Shown one piece after another: positions 33,685 to 41,882 of a stretch of DNA of 64,000 bases. Each line of letters opens with the position of its first letter. Position 1 is the stretch's first letter. This DNA is from Terriglobus albidus (lineage in GTDB: Bacteria; Acidobacteriota; Terriglobia; Terriglobales; Acidobacteriaceae): contig NZ_CP042806.1 of assembly GCF_008000815.1 (NCBI RefSeq), positions 1,488,001 through 1,552,000 on the forward strand, written 5' to 3'. The notes beneath the pieces were generated by a model. The model was not told the DNA's origin. It searched no databases and saw only the letters and a list, made by a program, of their open reading frames with translations. The position numbers were made by a program, and so were the translations under genes.

Positions 33685-36600
33685 TTATTCAATGTTGATT
33701 GATAATGCATATCGAACCTCTGGCAATGGGTCTTTGCCGTCCAAAGCGATCCATGCTCGAAGCTCCTCGGAATCAAAGTTTGCATCCCTGATCGCCGCTG
33801 CCAGCCTGACACATGACGCGCGAAAAAGAGTCAGGCGTGAGGTGTATCGGGTATGCCGATAGTCTGTTTCTTTTAGCGCTAAGCCGAGTGCATGGGACAA
33901 GCGCTCGAAATCCTTCAGACTTAGAATATTGGATTTTGTTAAGTGGATGGCGATCAACATCGCGTGATGCCTTCCCGGCTCGCTCCTCGCCTCTATGATC
34001 CAAAGAAGGCCGTCTACGAGAGACCTGGGAACCTCCGGAAGCGCTCCATCTTTCCAGCCGCGAATCCATCGATAGGCGGCATTACAGCCGCTCCACGATG
34101 CTTCTTGGCGGTTTGACAATATTGCATCCAAAATCAGTCGGATCGCGGGCTCGTGGCTCGTCGGGGACACGCGGACGAGTTCAGGTAGAAGCGGGCTGAA
34201 CTCCAGGTGTATAGCGAAATGCGTTAGGCACTGGTCTATCAACTCCGTAGATAATTCGCCCGGGGAATACAGGGGCAAAATTTGGTCGGCAATCACAACC
34301 GCCATGCCTTGAAGTGTCCTTTGATTCTTCTCTGCGACACGGTTGATGTCGGGCTTTGCGATCTGTGAGGGACGCCATTCCAGGTATTTCTCAAGGAGAG
34401 CCAAGCCTTCCTCTTTCGAGAACAGAAGCTTGGGGGCTTGTCCTTGCATGATCGAATACTTCGCGACATTCGCTAGCGTAGTGACGTACTCCGAGTAGTC
34501 CGTTATAGCGGAGCTTTTCTTGATCGATTCGAAGGGAGTTGCGTCAGGCGGGAAGGGAAGATTCAGGAATACATGTGGATAGAGACTGGTTTCTGAGGGG
34601 AAGCCCGTCACGTCCGAGCGTCGCGACCACAACGTCTCAGAGAACGATTTTGTTTGGCCAGGATTGAGGAAGTTATCGATATGGAGCCGAATCAAACGAT
34701 TCGCGGCCTGAGCGCGACTCGTGGACGTCCCCACTTTTACTCTTGCAATCAATGTATCGATGCGTTCAGTAAGTTTGTTTGTATCCGATGGCATGATGAG
34801 CACTTCCTTCCCGAGCCAAGCAGATGCATCAGGCCATTCTTGCTGGAGATGTTCCGGCAGTCCAATCTCATCTGGGATCGGAAAATAGAGCAATGGGGTC
34901 AGAAGTGCTCCTCGATTTGCCGGTGGAATCGCTGAGATGCTCCGTTCAATCAAATGCCCCAGAGCATCACAAAGCTCACGCCAATGCCAACGAGGATCGT
35001 GTGCATATTCAATTGCTGCTTTGAAAATGTCTCGGGCGCGGCTCTCATCGAGCCGCACAACGATGCGTGAAATCATCTCTGCGTATTGTGCGCATCGTCT
35101 GCTCCAGAACTGATCGGCCCACCCCTTCCGATGTTTCAGCCGTTCCAAACCGAAACGGAGCGCGGCAGTAAGTACCTCCAAAATCCAGGTGATTCTTTGT
35201 TCAGATAGCCGTGCAACAGCAAGGCGTCCGAAATGGTGTTCTAGGGGTGCTTCATTGTCGGCTTGGATGGTGCGAATGATTCGAAGAAAGTCAGAATCAT
35301 CTGCCACCTCTCCTAACCGATCCGCTCGGCCAATCCTGTCTGCAAAAAAGTCCTCTCCGTCTATTCGGATTGGTATTCCGATGGTTTCGCTCAGGCTGAA
35401 ACAATCGAACAGCGGTTGTGCAGGCCACGCTCCGAAGAACAGCACATTGCCGCGTTGCCGATAAGTTCCTACATCAAATCGGGGCTCCACGATGGGCAGC
35501 TGTTGATCCAGTTCAGATAGAGATTTTCGCAGCCCTGCGTCCAGATCGCTGAACCAATCCCATGGTCGACACATCGTCTCGTGGAGTAGGGGGTCGATCG
35601 AAGATGAGTCTTTGTCTTCAGCGGTATCTTCGCCCGTGTCGTCCCAGCCTCTATATCGAGGGGCGATATTCTTAGCCCAAGCGAACCGTGAAAGTGCCCA
35701 AATTGAATCCCGATCTCGAAGATACTGTTCGCGAGCTTTGGCATAGCCAGCGATGGCAAAGGCTCGGGCTGCTGTCTGATCTCCGAGTTCTGCATACAGT
35801 GCCGCCTTCTTCAGGTTCCAAAGCGGATCTGGTCCATCTACCTGAGTTGCTAGAGCTTCGAGGTCCGCAAAATCAAGCCCTTCGAGAGCCCAAAGAGCCT
35901 TTTGATAAACCAGTTGAGAAGACAGATCAGGATTAAATTGTTGCCGGGCTTCGAGAAAGTTGGACCACTTTTGAAATGCGATTTCATTCCGCTGGCTGCG
36001 TGCAGAACGCAATAGCGCTACTGCCACGAAATCGCGTTGAACCATTTCAGTCCAGCATTCTGAAGACTCCACAATCGTTCCCAAGAGTTCAGAAAAATGA
36101 CCTATTGGGAAGAGTCCGGTCTCACATCTCCAGACCGCTTCATAAGCAAATCGACCTCGGACTTTCGGCTCGGAACTCTCGATAACTGATCTCTGATGAA
36201 GCCACTCGAAGGTATGTTGTCGAAGTCCGTCGCGTAGCGCCTGCGGACATACAGCCCATCCCGGATAGCTCTGCCGTTCCGCAAGCCACTCTTCCGGTAC
36301 CGTTTTCAGTCTTTCTACGAGCGTTTCGTGTGGGGGAAGGGGATAGGTCTGTGGTAGCGCCCCAGCTTTCCCGGCTTTCCAATGCCAAGAAGCTGGCGGC
36401 TTATTGTTATGAAAGTAGTCGAGTAGCAGCTCCAGAGCGGTTTCGTGACGCCGTGACGGATCGATTCCGTCTACCAATGGCCCAAGGTCGATGGGTGAGA
36501 TGTTTCGCTGTTCCAACAGCGTTCTTTGTGCCGGACGTAGGTTTAGAACCCCAACGAGGTAAATGCGCCTTGCAGATACCCCCAGATGATCGCGTATCCA

Positions 36601-37254
36601 ACCGCTCCACTCTAAGAAGTTAGGGTCTTCTCCGGAGAATCCGACGAGACACAGTTCATTTTCGAGGAGGACTTGCTGAACCAGGTTTACAAATGGCGCG
36701 AAGCGGCGCGGATAGGTCCTGTAATCTTCTTCAGAGAGGATGAATGGTCGATTCGCCGGTAAGCTCCCATGCAGTTTGACAATTCGGGGAGCCCGCGTGG
36801 TGGCCAAGTCTTCAAGACAGCGAACTACATCATAGCTTTGTCCAAGATTTGCCGAGGCTGCGCGCTCAAGAAGGGTGTCCCAGTTAGTCGTTAAGATATC
36901 GACCCACTTCAACGAGACGAGTTTACGGTGAAGTTTGCTAGGTAGCCATTGCTGGTCTGGGACAAGTTCTTTGAGGAGACTATCAAGTGCGCTTCTCCCT
37001 AGGTTTGCAATGAACTCCTCGGCAATGCGTAGTGGGTCTTTATAGTCCTCAGCCGGATATCCTAGTCGCGTTTGAAGTGCCTTGGTGAGGGTCCACCAAT
37101 CCGGCGGCAGTGGCGCGCCGTCATGAAGGCGTTCGGCATTTCGACTGAAGCCCGCACCAACGAGGACAGCCGCCCCTCGAGTTCTGCCGGCCCGCCAAAG
37201 AGCGCTGTTTACCTGTTCAATTGCAGCAAAGTCCGGCAGTTCGTTAATTGTCAC
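33685..37254 (-). CDS. Large SIR2-domain protein, probable anti-phage sirtuin
   Basis: About 1189 residues. The N-terminal 290 residues are a SIR2-like NAD-binding domain. Numbered from an upstream in-frame GTG at 37263, the motifs are GAGFS (36-40), TTNWD (125-129, with the conserved Asn and Asp), KLHGS with the catalytic His (163-167) and VGFSGEDPNF (207-216). The remaining 900 residues are mostly helical with no domain I recognise. This layout, SIR2 plus a large C-terminal sensor, is that of defence-associated sirtuins such as DSR1 and DSR2, which deplete NAD on phage infection. The GTG at 37254 is chosen because AGGTGA is well spaced before it. It is a single gene, next to tRNA-Pro. Three 60-base samples gave 50-58% GC. 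Confidence 0.8.
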   Translation of the reverse strand: MTINELPDFAAIEQVNSALWRAGRTRGAAVLVGAGFSRNAERLHDGAPLPPDWWTLTKALQTRLGYPAEDYKDPLRIAEEFIANLGRSALDSLLKELVPDQQWLPSKLHRKLVSLKWVDILTTNWDTLLERAASANLGQSYDVVRCLEDLATTRAPRIVKLHGSLPANRPFILSEEDYRTYPRRFAPFVNLVQQVLLENELCLVGFSGEDPNFLEWSGWIRDHLGVSARRIYLVGVLNLRPAQRTLLEQRNISPIDLGPLVDGIDPSRRHETALELLLDYFHNNKPPASWHWKAGKAGALPQTYPLPPHETLVERLKTVPEEWLAERQSYPGWAVCPQALRDGLRQHTFEWLHQRSVIESSEPKVRGRFAYEAVWRCETGLFPIGHFSELLGTIVESSECWTEMVQRDFVAVALLRSARSQRNEIAFQKWSNFLEARQQFNPDLSSQLVYQKALWALEGLDFADLEALATQVDGPDPLWNLKKAALYAELGDQTAARAFAIAGYAKAREQYLRDRDSIWALSRFAWAKNIAPRYRGWDDTGEDTAEDKDSSSIDPLLHETMCRPWDWFSDLDAGLRKSLSELDQQLPIVEPRFDVGTYRQRGNVLFFGAWPAQPLFDCFSLSETIGIPIRIDGEDFFADRIGRADRLGEVADDSDFLRIIRTIQADNEAPLEHHFGRLAVARLSEQRITWILEVLTAALRFGLERLKHRKGWADQFWSRRCAQYAEMISRIVVRLDESRARDIFKAAIEYAHDPRWHWRELCDALGHLIERSISAIPPANRGALLTPLLYFPIPDEIGLPEHLQQEWPDASAWLGKEVLIMPSDTNKLTERIDTLIARVKVGTSTSRAQAANRLIRLHIDNFLNPGQTKSFSETLWSRRSDVTGFPSETSLYPHVFLNLPFPPDATPFESIKKSSAITDYSEYVTTLANVAKYSIMQGQAPKLLFSKEEGLALLEKYLEWRPSQIAKPDINRVAEKNQRTLQGMAVVIADQILPLYSPGELSTELIDQCLTHFAIHLEFSPLLPELVRVSPTSHEPAIRLILDAILSNRQEASWSGCNAAYRWIRGWKDGALPEVPRSLVDGLLWIIEARSEPGRHHAMLIAIHLTKSNILSLKDFERLSHALGLALKETDYRHTRYTSRLTLFRASCVRLAAAIRDANFDSEELRAWIALDGKDPLPEVRYALSINIE

Positions 37255-37348
37255 AGACGTCACCTGTCGACACAGTAGTTTTCGCAGTAGCTGCCCGCGA
37301 AGCTTGTTATACCGCTAATCAATCGTCATCAGAATGGCTTCTACGGTG

Positions 37349-37394
37349 CGAACGGTGTCCTCAAACTGAACCGAACGGTGTCCTCAAACTGAAC
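37349..37394. repeat. Exact 23-bp tandem duplication
   Basis: Bases 37349-37371 and 37372-37394 are identical (unit begins CGAACGGTGTCC and ends AACTGAAC). The end AAACTGAACA recurs inverted at 37469-37478. It lies between the SIR2 start and tRNA-Pro and may be a remnant of a mobile-element end or part of the SIR2 promoter region. Confidence 0.7.
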
Positions 37395-37486
37395 ATAGCG
37401 TAGCCTTCCTATGGCCTTGGCAGAGTACCTGCCTTAGAATAGGCGACAACGAGAAAAACCGCGTAAGTTGTTCAGTTTATGAATGG

Positions 37487-37560
37487 TCGGGGAGAGAGGA
37501 TTCGAACCTCCGACCCCCTGCTCCCGAAGCAGGTGCTCTACCAGGCTGAGCCACTCCCCG
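37487..37560 (-). tRNA. tRNA-Pro (anticodon CGG)
   Basis: A full cloverleaf is visible on the minus strand: acceptor CGGGGAG / CTCCCCG, D-arm GCTCAGCCTGGTAGAGC, anticodon arm CCTGC-TTCGGGA-GCAGG giving CGG, and T-arm GGAGG-TTCGAAT-CCTCT with discriminator A at 37487. No CCA is encoded. Its 3' end points toward the SIR2 gene, the side where tRNA-targeting integrative elements insert. Confidence 0.95.
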
Positions 37561-37704
37561 ATTCTTGATTGTGAGGATGCCGGCTGCAACACCGCGGGCC
37601 TGGAACACGCGCACGAGCCAACTTGTTAAGCATACCAGAGGATCGTCCGTCGCGCCCGTAACCCCTCTTCCGAATCGAAGTTTCCTGGAAATTCATCGAA
37701 AGAT

Positions 37705-37720
37705 TAGACTGGTTGGTCTA
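37705..37720. promoter_or_regulatory. TetR-type operator upstream of the tetR gene
   Basis: TAGACTGGTTGGTCTA lies 16 bases before the tetR ATG. It matches the perfect palindrome at 38449-38464 in 12 of 16 positions, including both outer TAGAC/GTCTA arms. Autoregulation is inferred. Confidence 0.7.
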
Positions 37721-37736
37721 GAGGGAGAGTGAGTTC

Positions 37737-38321
37737 ATGGCGGAAGGAACCCGGGAACGTCTGTTGGAGGTCGGCCTTATGCAGATGCGGTCCGTTGGCT
37801 ATGGCGCCGCCGGCATGAAAGAGCTGCTGGACGAGGCCGGCATCCCCAAGGGCTCGTTCTATCACTACTTTCCCAGCAAGGAAGCCTTCGGCAAGGCAGT
37901 GCTCGAAAGCTACGGCGCCGGGGAGATGGCACGCTGGCAGCGCATCGTCCTCGAAGGGAAGGGTGCTCCACTGAAACGCCTGCGCCGTTACTTCGAAGAC
38001 CTGATCGCCACCTACGGTCCGCAAAATAAGATCAGCGGTTGCCTCATGGGCGGCATGAGCCTTGAGATCGCCGACCACAGCGACACCATCCAGGCCGCGC
38101 TGAAGCATGCCTTTGCCGGGTGGCGGCAGGGTCTCGCGTCTCTGCTGGAAGAGGCGATGGAACGCGGTGACCTCGCCCGTTCGGCAAAACCTGATGAACT
38201 CGCCGGGCTGCTACTCGATGCCTACGAAGGCGCTCTGCTGCGAGCCAAAGCCGAACGCTCCAACGCGCCGCTGGAGAATTTCCTCAAACTCGCCTTCGGC
38301 ACGCTTCTAGTCAAACCCTGA
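37737..38321 (+). CDS. TetR-family transcriptional regulator
   Basis: A 194-residue regulator. The N-terminal helix-turn-helix is classical: GTRERLLEVGLMQMRSVGYG then ELLDEAGIPKGSFYHYFPSKEAFG. The C-terminal ligand domain contains NKISGCLMGGMSLEIAD, a pattern shared with NemR/AcuR-like regulators that sense electrophiles; the Cys there may be a sensor (inference). GGGAGAGTGAG precedes the ATG. It is followed by an SDR gene on the same strand, and both have TAGAC-type palindromes in front, so it very likely represses itself and the SDR gene. Confidence 0.92.
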   Translation: MAEGTRERLLEVGLMQMRSVGYGAAGMKELLDEAGIPKGSFYHYFPSKEAFGKAVLESYGAGEMARWQRIVLEGKGAPLKRLRRYFEDLIATYGPQNKISGCLMGGMSLEIADHSDTIQAALKHAFAGWRQGLASLLEEAMERGDLARSAKPDELAGLLLDAYEGALLRAKAERSNAPLENFLKLAFGTLLVKP

Positions 38322-38332
38322 CGCGGCCGGAT

Positions 38333-38392
38333 GGAAAAGACGGTCGAGCTTCGCTCGATGCCCAGGTCCCCGAGGGACCCGGGGCACCCGGT
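38333..38392. repeat. GGGTGCCCC hairpin repeat, copy 4 (inverted)
   Basis: Reads on the plus strand as GGTCGAGCTTCGCTCGA followed by CCCAGGTCCCCGAGGGACC and GGGGCACCCGG. It is the reverse complement arrangement of the copy at 18221: the two-hairpin order is flipped. It lies after the tetR stop. Confidence 0.6.
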
Positions 38393-38448
38393 GTAGTGGC
38401 GCTGCGAAATGACAAACAAAAATACCTTTGCCAAAATTTCTGAATCAT

Positions 38449-38464
38449 TAGACCGACCGGTCTA
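38449..38464. promoter_or_regulatory. TetR-type operator upstream of the SDR gene
   Basis: TAGACCGACCGGTCTA has perfect 7-bp arms around a 2-base centre and lies 43 bases before the SDR ATG. A possible -35 TTGCCA is at 38428-38433. It is the best-conserved regulatory palindrome in the window. Confidence 0.78.
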
Positions 38465-38507
38465 CTCTATTGCTCTAGATCGAAACGATCGCGATAGGAG
38501 AAACACC

Positions 38508-39299
38508 ATGAGCAAGGGAACCGCACTCATCACCGGAGCATCCACAGGCATCGGAGCCGTCTACGCCGACCGCCTCGCCAAACAAGGCTACGACCTCATC
38601 CTCGTCGCCCGCGACGCAGCCAAACTGCAGCAGCACGCCGAGCGCATCAGCGGTGAAACCGGCCGCAACGTAGAAACCGTCACCGCCGATCTGGCCAACA
38701 AGGGCGACCTCGCCCGCGTCGAAGAGATCCTTCGCAGCAATCAACAGATCACTATTCTCGTGAACAACGCCGGTCTCGGGGCCGCCAGTAAGCTGATCGA
38801 TTCACCGGTCGATGAGATGGAGCACATGATCACCCTTAACGTGACTGCGCTCACACGCCTGACGCAGGCCGCCCTTCCCGGTTTCACAGAACGTAAGCAA
38901 GGCACATTGATCAACATCGCCTCCATCGTCGCCGTCGCTCCGGATCTGCTCAACGGCGTCTACGGCGGCACCAAGGCTTTCGTCCTCGCGCTCACGCAAT
39001 CCCTCTCCAATGAGCTCAAGGACAAAGGCATCCGCGTCCAGGCAGTGCTTCCCGGAGCCATCGACACGCCCTTCTGGGATAAGGCAAAGGTCCCCGTCAA
39101 CAACCTTCCCGCCGAGATCGTCATGACTCCGGAGAACCTCGTCGACGCCGCCCTCAAGGGACTCGAGATCGGGGAGCTTGTCACGATTCCGTCGCTGCCC
39201 GATGTCGCTGACTGGGAGAAGGCTGATAACGCCCGTAAGGCGCTCGCTCCAAACCTCTCGAAGCAGTATCCCGCTGCGCGTTATGGCATCTCTGCCTGA
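38508..39299 (+). CDS. Short-chain dehydrogenase/reductase
   Basis: A 263-residue NAD(P)-dependent oxidoreductase of the classical SDR type. Seen: cofactor motif ALITGASTGIGAVYA (T-G-x3-G-I-G), ILVNNAGLGAAS (N-N-A-G), LINIASIVAV with the catalytic Ser region, and the Y-x3-K active site in GVYGGTKAFVLALTQSL. ARD after the second strand favours NADP(H). The ATG at 38508 is chosen because AGGAGA lies 7 bases ahead; the longer frame runs through the operator. Substrate unknown; TetR control suggests inducible detoxification of a carbonyl compound. Confidence 0.92.
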   Translation: MSKGTALITGASTGIGAVYADRLAKQGYDLILVARDAAKLQQHAERISGETGRNVETVTADLANKGDLARVEEILRSNQQITILVNNAGLGAASKLIDSPVDEMEHMITLNVTALTRLTQAALPGFTERKQGTLINIASIVAVAPDLLNGVYGGTKAFVLALTQSLSNELKDKGIRVQAVLPGAIDTPFWDKAKVPVNNLPAEIVMTPENLVDAALKGLEIGELVTIPSLPDVADWEKADNARKALAPNLSKQYPAARYGISA

Positions 39300-39325
39300 T
39301 TGACGTCAGGGGAGTTTTATCGAAA

Positions 39326-39368
39326 AGAGGCTTCGGCACACTCAACCCTCCGGAGTGCCGAAGCCTCT
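39326..39368. terminator. Bidirectional terminator between convergent genes
   Basis: A 14-bp perfect stem (AGAGGCTTCGGCAC / GTGCCGAAGCCTCT) with a 15-base loop that can extend the pairing (ACTC.../...GGAGT). It serves the SDR gene (plus) and the DUF3108 gene (minus). Confidence 0.7.
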
Positions 39369-39385
39369 CGCGATGAAAATCGAAG

Positions 39386-40207
39386 TTACTTCGATTCGAC
39401 CGACTGCAAGTGGAAGGTAATGGTTCCGAAGACCAACGGGAGGTGCGCGCGGATCTGTACCGGCAGATGGCGCGCATCATCCGTGTACCAGATCCAGATA
39501 TTGCCGCGGTTCTTCACAATGCCCGCATCCGCTGTCGGCTGCACGCGAATGGTCTGAAAAGTTCCCGCCGGCGTCTTGATCTCTTCCTTCGCCTCGGCCT
39601 TCATCGTCACTGGCACCACACGCATGGAGTCAGCCAGCAGCAACGTTATGTTCTGTCCCACAGCAATCGGCTGTGATGCCGCATAGAAGATCGCCGAGAG
39701 GGAATCGGTGACGCACGCCGGAATCGCGGCTTCCTGCTGCTTGGTGTTGCCCTTGATCAGGTTGCGCTCAGAGAGCATCTGCTTCCCGGCGGCGTAGTTG
39801 AAGGTCAGGTCGGTGTTGACCTTGCGCCGGCCTTCCTGGATCTGTTTGGAGAAGCTCGTAGAGCATCCCGTACGCGCATCGAAGCTTGACTGGTACTTAT
39901 CCGACACCGGGTAGAGCATGTTCACTGCGCCCAGTGTGTCCGCCGTTGCCGTTACCTTCATCTGCCCGTTGACGTTCTCCAGCCGAAACACCGCCTGGCC
40001 GGCGGTGAAGACACGCCAGTCGACCGTAAATGTAAGAGTCTGCGGGCTTGCGAAAGTATAACCAGACTGGGGAGCGGCCATCGCGGGAGCGGCAGGCGCT
40101 GCCTGTTGCGGTTGTTGTGTGCTGCCGGCGACGGAGAGCGCAAGGATAGCGGCGACGGCGAAAAATCGTCTGGTCAATCGTCTGGTCAAATGCAAACTGC
40201 TGCCCAT
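39386..40207 (-). CDS. Exported DUF3108 protein
   Basis: A 273-residue protein with signal peptide FFAVAAILALSVAGSTQ and a Pro/Ala linker. The DUF3108 domain then runs from LTFTVDWRVFTAGQAVFRLE to the C-terminus, with DKYQSSFDARTGC, FNYAAGKQ, and KTPAGTFQTIRVQP and IWIWYTDDARHLPVQIRA, which are typical. The family is periplasmic with an antiparallel beta-sheet fold and no settled role. It starts 13 bases downstream of the ICMT-like gene on the same strand and may be the last gene of the lipopolysaccharide-core cluster. Confidence 0.85.
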   Translation of the reverse strand: MGSSLHLTRRLTRRFFAVAAILALSVAGSTQQPQQAAPAAPAMAAPQSGYTFASPQTLTFTVDWRVFTAGQAVFRLENVNGQMKVTATADTLGAVNMLYPVSDKYQSSFDARTGCSTSFSKQIQEGRRKVNTDLTFNYAAGKQMLSERNLIKGNTKQQEAAIPACVTDSLSAIFYAASQPIAVGQNITLLLADSMRVVPVTMKAEAKEEIKTPAGTFQTIRVQPTADAGIVKNRGNIWIWYTDDARHLPVQIRAHLPLVFGTITFHLQSVESK

Positions 40208-40220
40208 TCTCTCAGGAAGA

Positions 40221-40784
40221 TCAGCGAGGCCAAAACAGCAGCCGCGCTACCAGGGCCGCATAAATCGCCGACGCACCCATAAGGGCATTGTACTCGCGGT
40301 GACGCAGGTAAAGCTCCCGCGAGAAGCTCCCCTTTGTCGCTGTTGTGCGCGCAGGTGTCAGCCGTGGCAATAACCGCGGAACGCGCTTTGCATACGCGTC
40401 AAAGTCAGAAAAGTGCGCGCGCAGATACTCCTCTTCCGACCGGATCGTCGGCAGATAGATCGCCAGAAACATCGCCACCAGCACCACCGCCATCGGCCAG
40501 CTTCGCGCCGCCACTGCAAATCCGACCGCGATCAGAATCGATCCCAGGTACAGCGGATTCCTCGTATGCGCATAGGGTCCTGTCTGCGTCAGCTCCGCAT
40601 TCTTCTTCACGTACCCCGCGGCATATCCACGCAGCCAGAGGCCGCAGCCTACGACCGGGATACTTGCCAGCAGCGTGATCACGCTGGGTCTTGCCACATA
40701 TAGAAAGATCGCTGCGCAGACAAATCCCAGCGGCACGCGGATGCGGCGGGCAATCTTCTGCCATCGTGTGCGTTGAGCACTCAT
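40221..40784 (-). CDS. Isoprenylcysteine/phospholipid methyltransferase-family membrane protein
   Basis: A 187-residue membrane protein of the ICMT/PEMT superfamily. Four to five hydrophobic segments are seen, and the superfamily motif GPYAHTRNPLYLGS with the SAM-binding RNPLY, followed by RSEEEYLRAHFSDFDAYAKRVPRLLP (E-E-x-F-type signature). Such bacterial proteins methylate lipids or isoprenoid compounds; the substrate here is unknown. The start overlaps the waaC stop by 4 bases (ATGA), so translation is coupled. A role on a lipid-linked or LPS intermediate is inferred from context. Confidence 0.82.
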   Translation of the reverse strand: MSAQRTRWQKIARRIRVPLGFVCAAIFLYVARPSVITLLASIPVVGCGLWLRGYAAGYVKKNAELTQTGPYAHTRNPLYLGSILIAVGFAVAARSWPMAVVLVAMFLAIYLPTIRSEEEYLRAHFSDFDAYAKRVPRLLPRLTPARTTATKGSFSRELYLRHREYNALMGASAIYAALVARLLFWPR

Positions 40785-41860
40785 GCATTGTTCTCCAGAA
40801 GTTCAAGTGCGGCCGTCTCCACCTGGTCGACCGAAATACGTAACAGCCCGGCCTCCGGCGCGGCATGCCGCCGATGATCGCGCACGCTGATGGCATCGCG
40901 AAGCACGCGGCTGCGCGTTCCATACGGCCCATTGCGCGCGGGATCCGTTGGACCAAAGATCGCCACCACCGGGACGTGTAGCGCCGCAGCCAGATGGAGC
41001 GGCCCCGTATCGCCGGCAACCACCAAACGCATGCGTCGCGTCAGCGCAATCAACTGCGCAATGCTAGCAATGACGGGCTTTGCTGTACCTTCGCTGGCGC
41101 GCACCACAATGGCTGCCAGCGGGTCTTGTTCATGAACGGCGTTCACCAGGACAGAGTATCCGTTCCGGCCAAGCCGCAGCGCCAGCTCTCCATATCGTTC
41201 TGCCGGCCACTGCTTCGCTCCCCATCCCGCCGATGGAGCCAGCAGCACGGTCCGCCCCTTCGCCTGTATGACGATCTGCGTCTCAGCCCATCGCTCCGCA
41301 TCAGGATCAAGTGGAAGCGAAACCTCTGCCGGGAGCATTGGCACATCAACGAGGGCGCTCGCAATCTCAGAGCCCTGCTCAATCACGTGTTCCGCTCGCG
41401 TTGCTACTTTCGTTCCATACATCCAGCTTGCCTGCTTCTCGCGCGGCTCAGCCGGACCCACAATCTGTTTCGCTCCGCTCAGCTTCGCGATGATTGCCGA
41501 GCGAATCGAGCCTTGCAGATCGATCGCAATCTCATATCGCCGGGCTCGTAGCTCCCGACGCAACTGCAGGATGCTCTGCAGCGTCGTTAGCGAAGCCGGG
41601 TGCTTACTCCAGGCACGTGTTTCGGCGAAATGCACCTGATCGACCAGAGGCCGTTCCGCCGAACGCGGCTTTGCTGTCACCGATGTCTCGAGTAGCGGCG
41701 CCCAGTGCGGTTCCACAACCCATCCGATCTCGGCCTGAGGAAACGCCTGACGAAGTGCCGTAATCGCCGGCATGCCATGCAGGATGTCTCCCATGGCGCC
41801 GGTGCGCACCACCAGAATGCGGGGCGCCGAGCCAGGCTTGCGATGAAGATCAGAGGTCAA
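40781..41860 (-). CDS. waaC: Glycosyltransferase family 9, lipopolysaccharide heptosyltransferase I-like
   Basis: About 359 residues, adding heptose (ADP-heptose donor) to Kdo-lipid A, or a related sugar. Seen: RILVVRTGAMGDILHGMPAI at the N-terminus, the IDLQGSIRSAIIAKLSGA block, LLAPSAGWGAKQWPAERYGE, and the C-terminal VVAGDTGPLHLAAALHVPVV and AIFGPTDPARNGPYG, all GT9 hallmarks. A TTG at 41860 is chosen as start: the longer frame overlaps lpxK and encodes unconserved Cys-rich residues. The gap to lpxK is then 22 bases. The symbol rests on family likeness and neighbours. Confidence 0.85.
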   Translation of the reverse strand: MTSDLHRKPGSAPRILVVRTGAMGDILHGMPAITALRQAFPQAEIGWVVEPHWAPLLETSVTAKPRSAERPLVDQVHFAETRAWSKHPASLTTLQSILQLRRELRARRYEIAIDLQGSIRSAIIAKLSGAKQIVGPAEPREKQASWMYGTKVATRAEHVIEQGSEIASALVDVPMLPAEVSLPLDPDAERWAETQIVIQAKGRTVLLAPSAGWGAKQWPAERYGELALRLGRNGYSVLVNAVHEQDPLAAIVVRASEGTAKPVIASIAQLIALTRRMRLVVAGDTGPLHLAAALHVPVVAIFGPTDPARNGPYGTRSRVLRDAISVRDHRRHAAPEAGLLRISVDQVETAALELLENNA

Positions 41861-41882
41861 ACTTCGATTGTCGCAGAAGCGG

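Noticed and set aside
33540-37486. Attachment-site direct repeat of the tRNA-Pro 3' end
   Set aside because: I looked left of the SIR2 gene for the tRNA 3' sequence and found no copy by eye; no integrase is present either.
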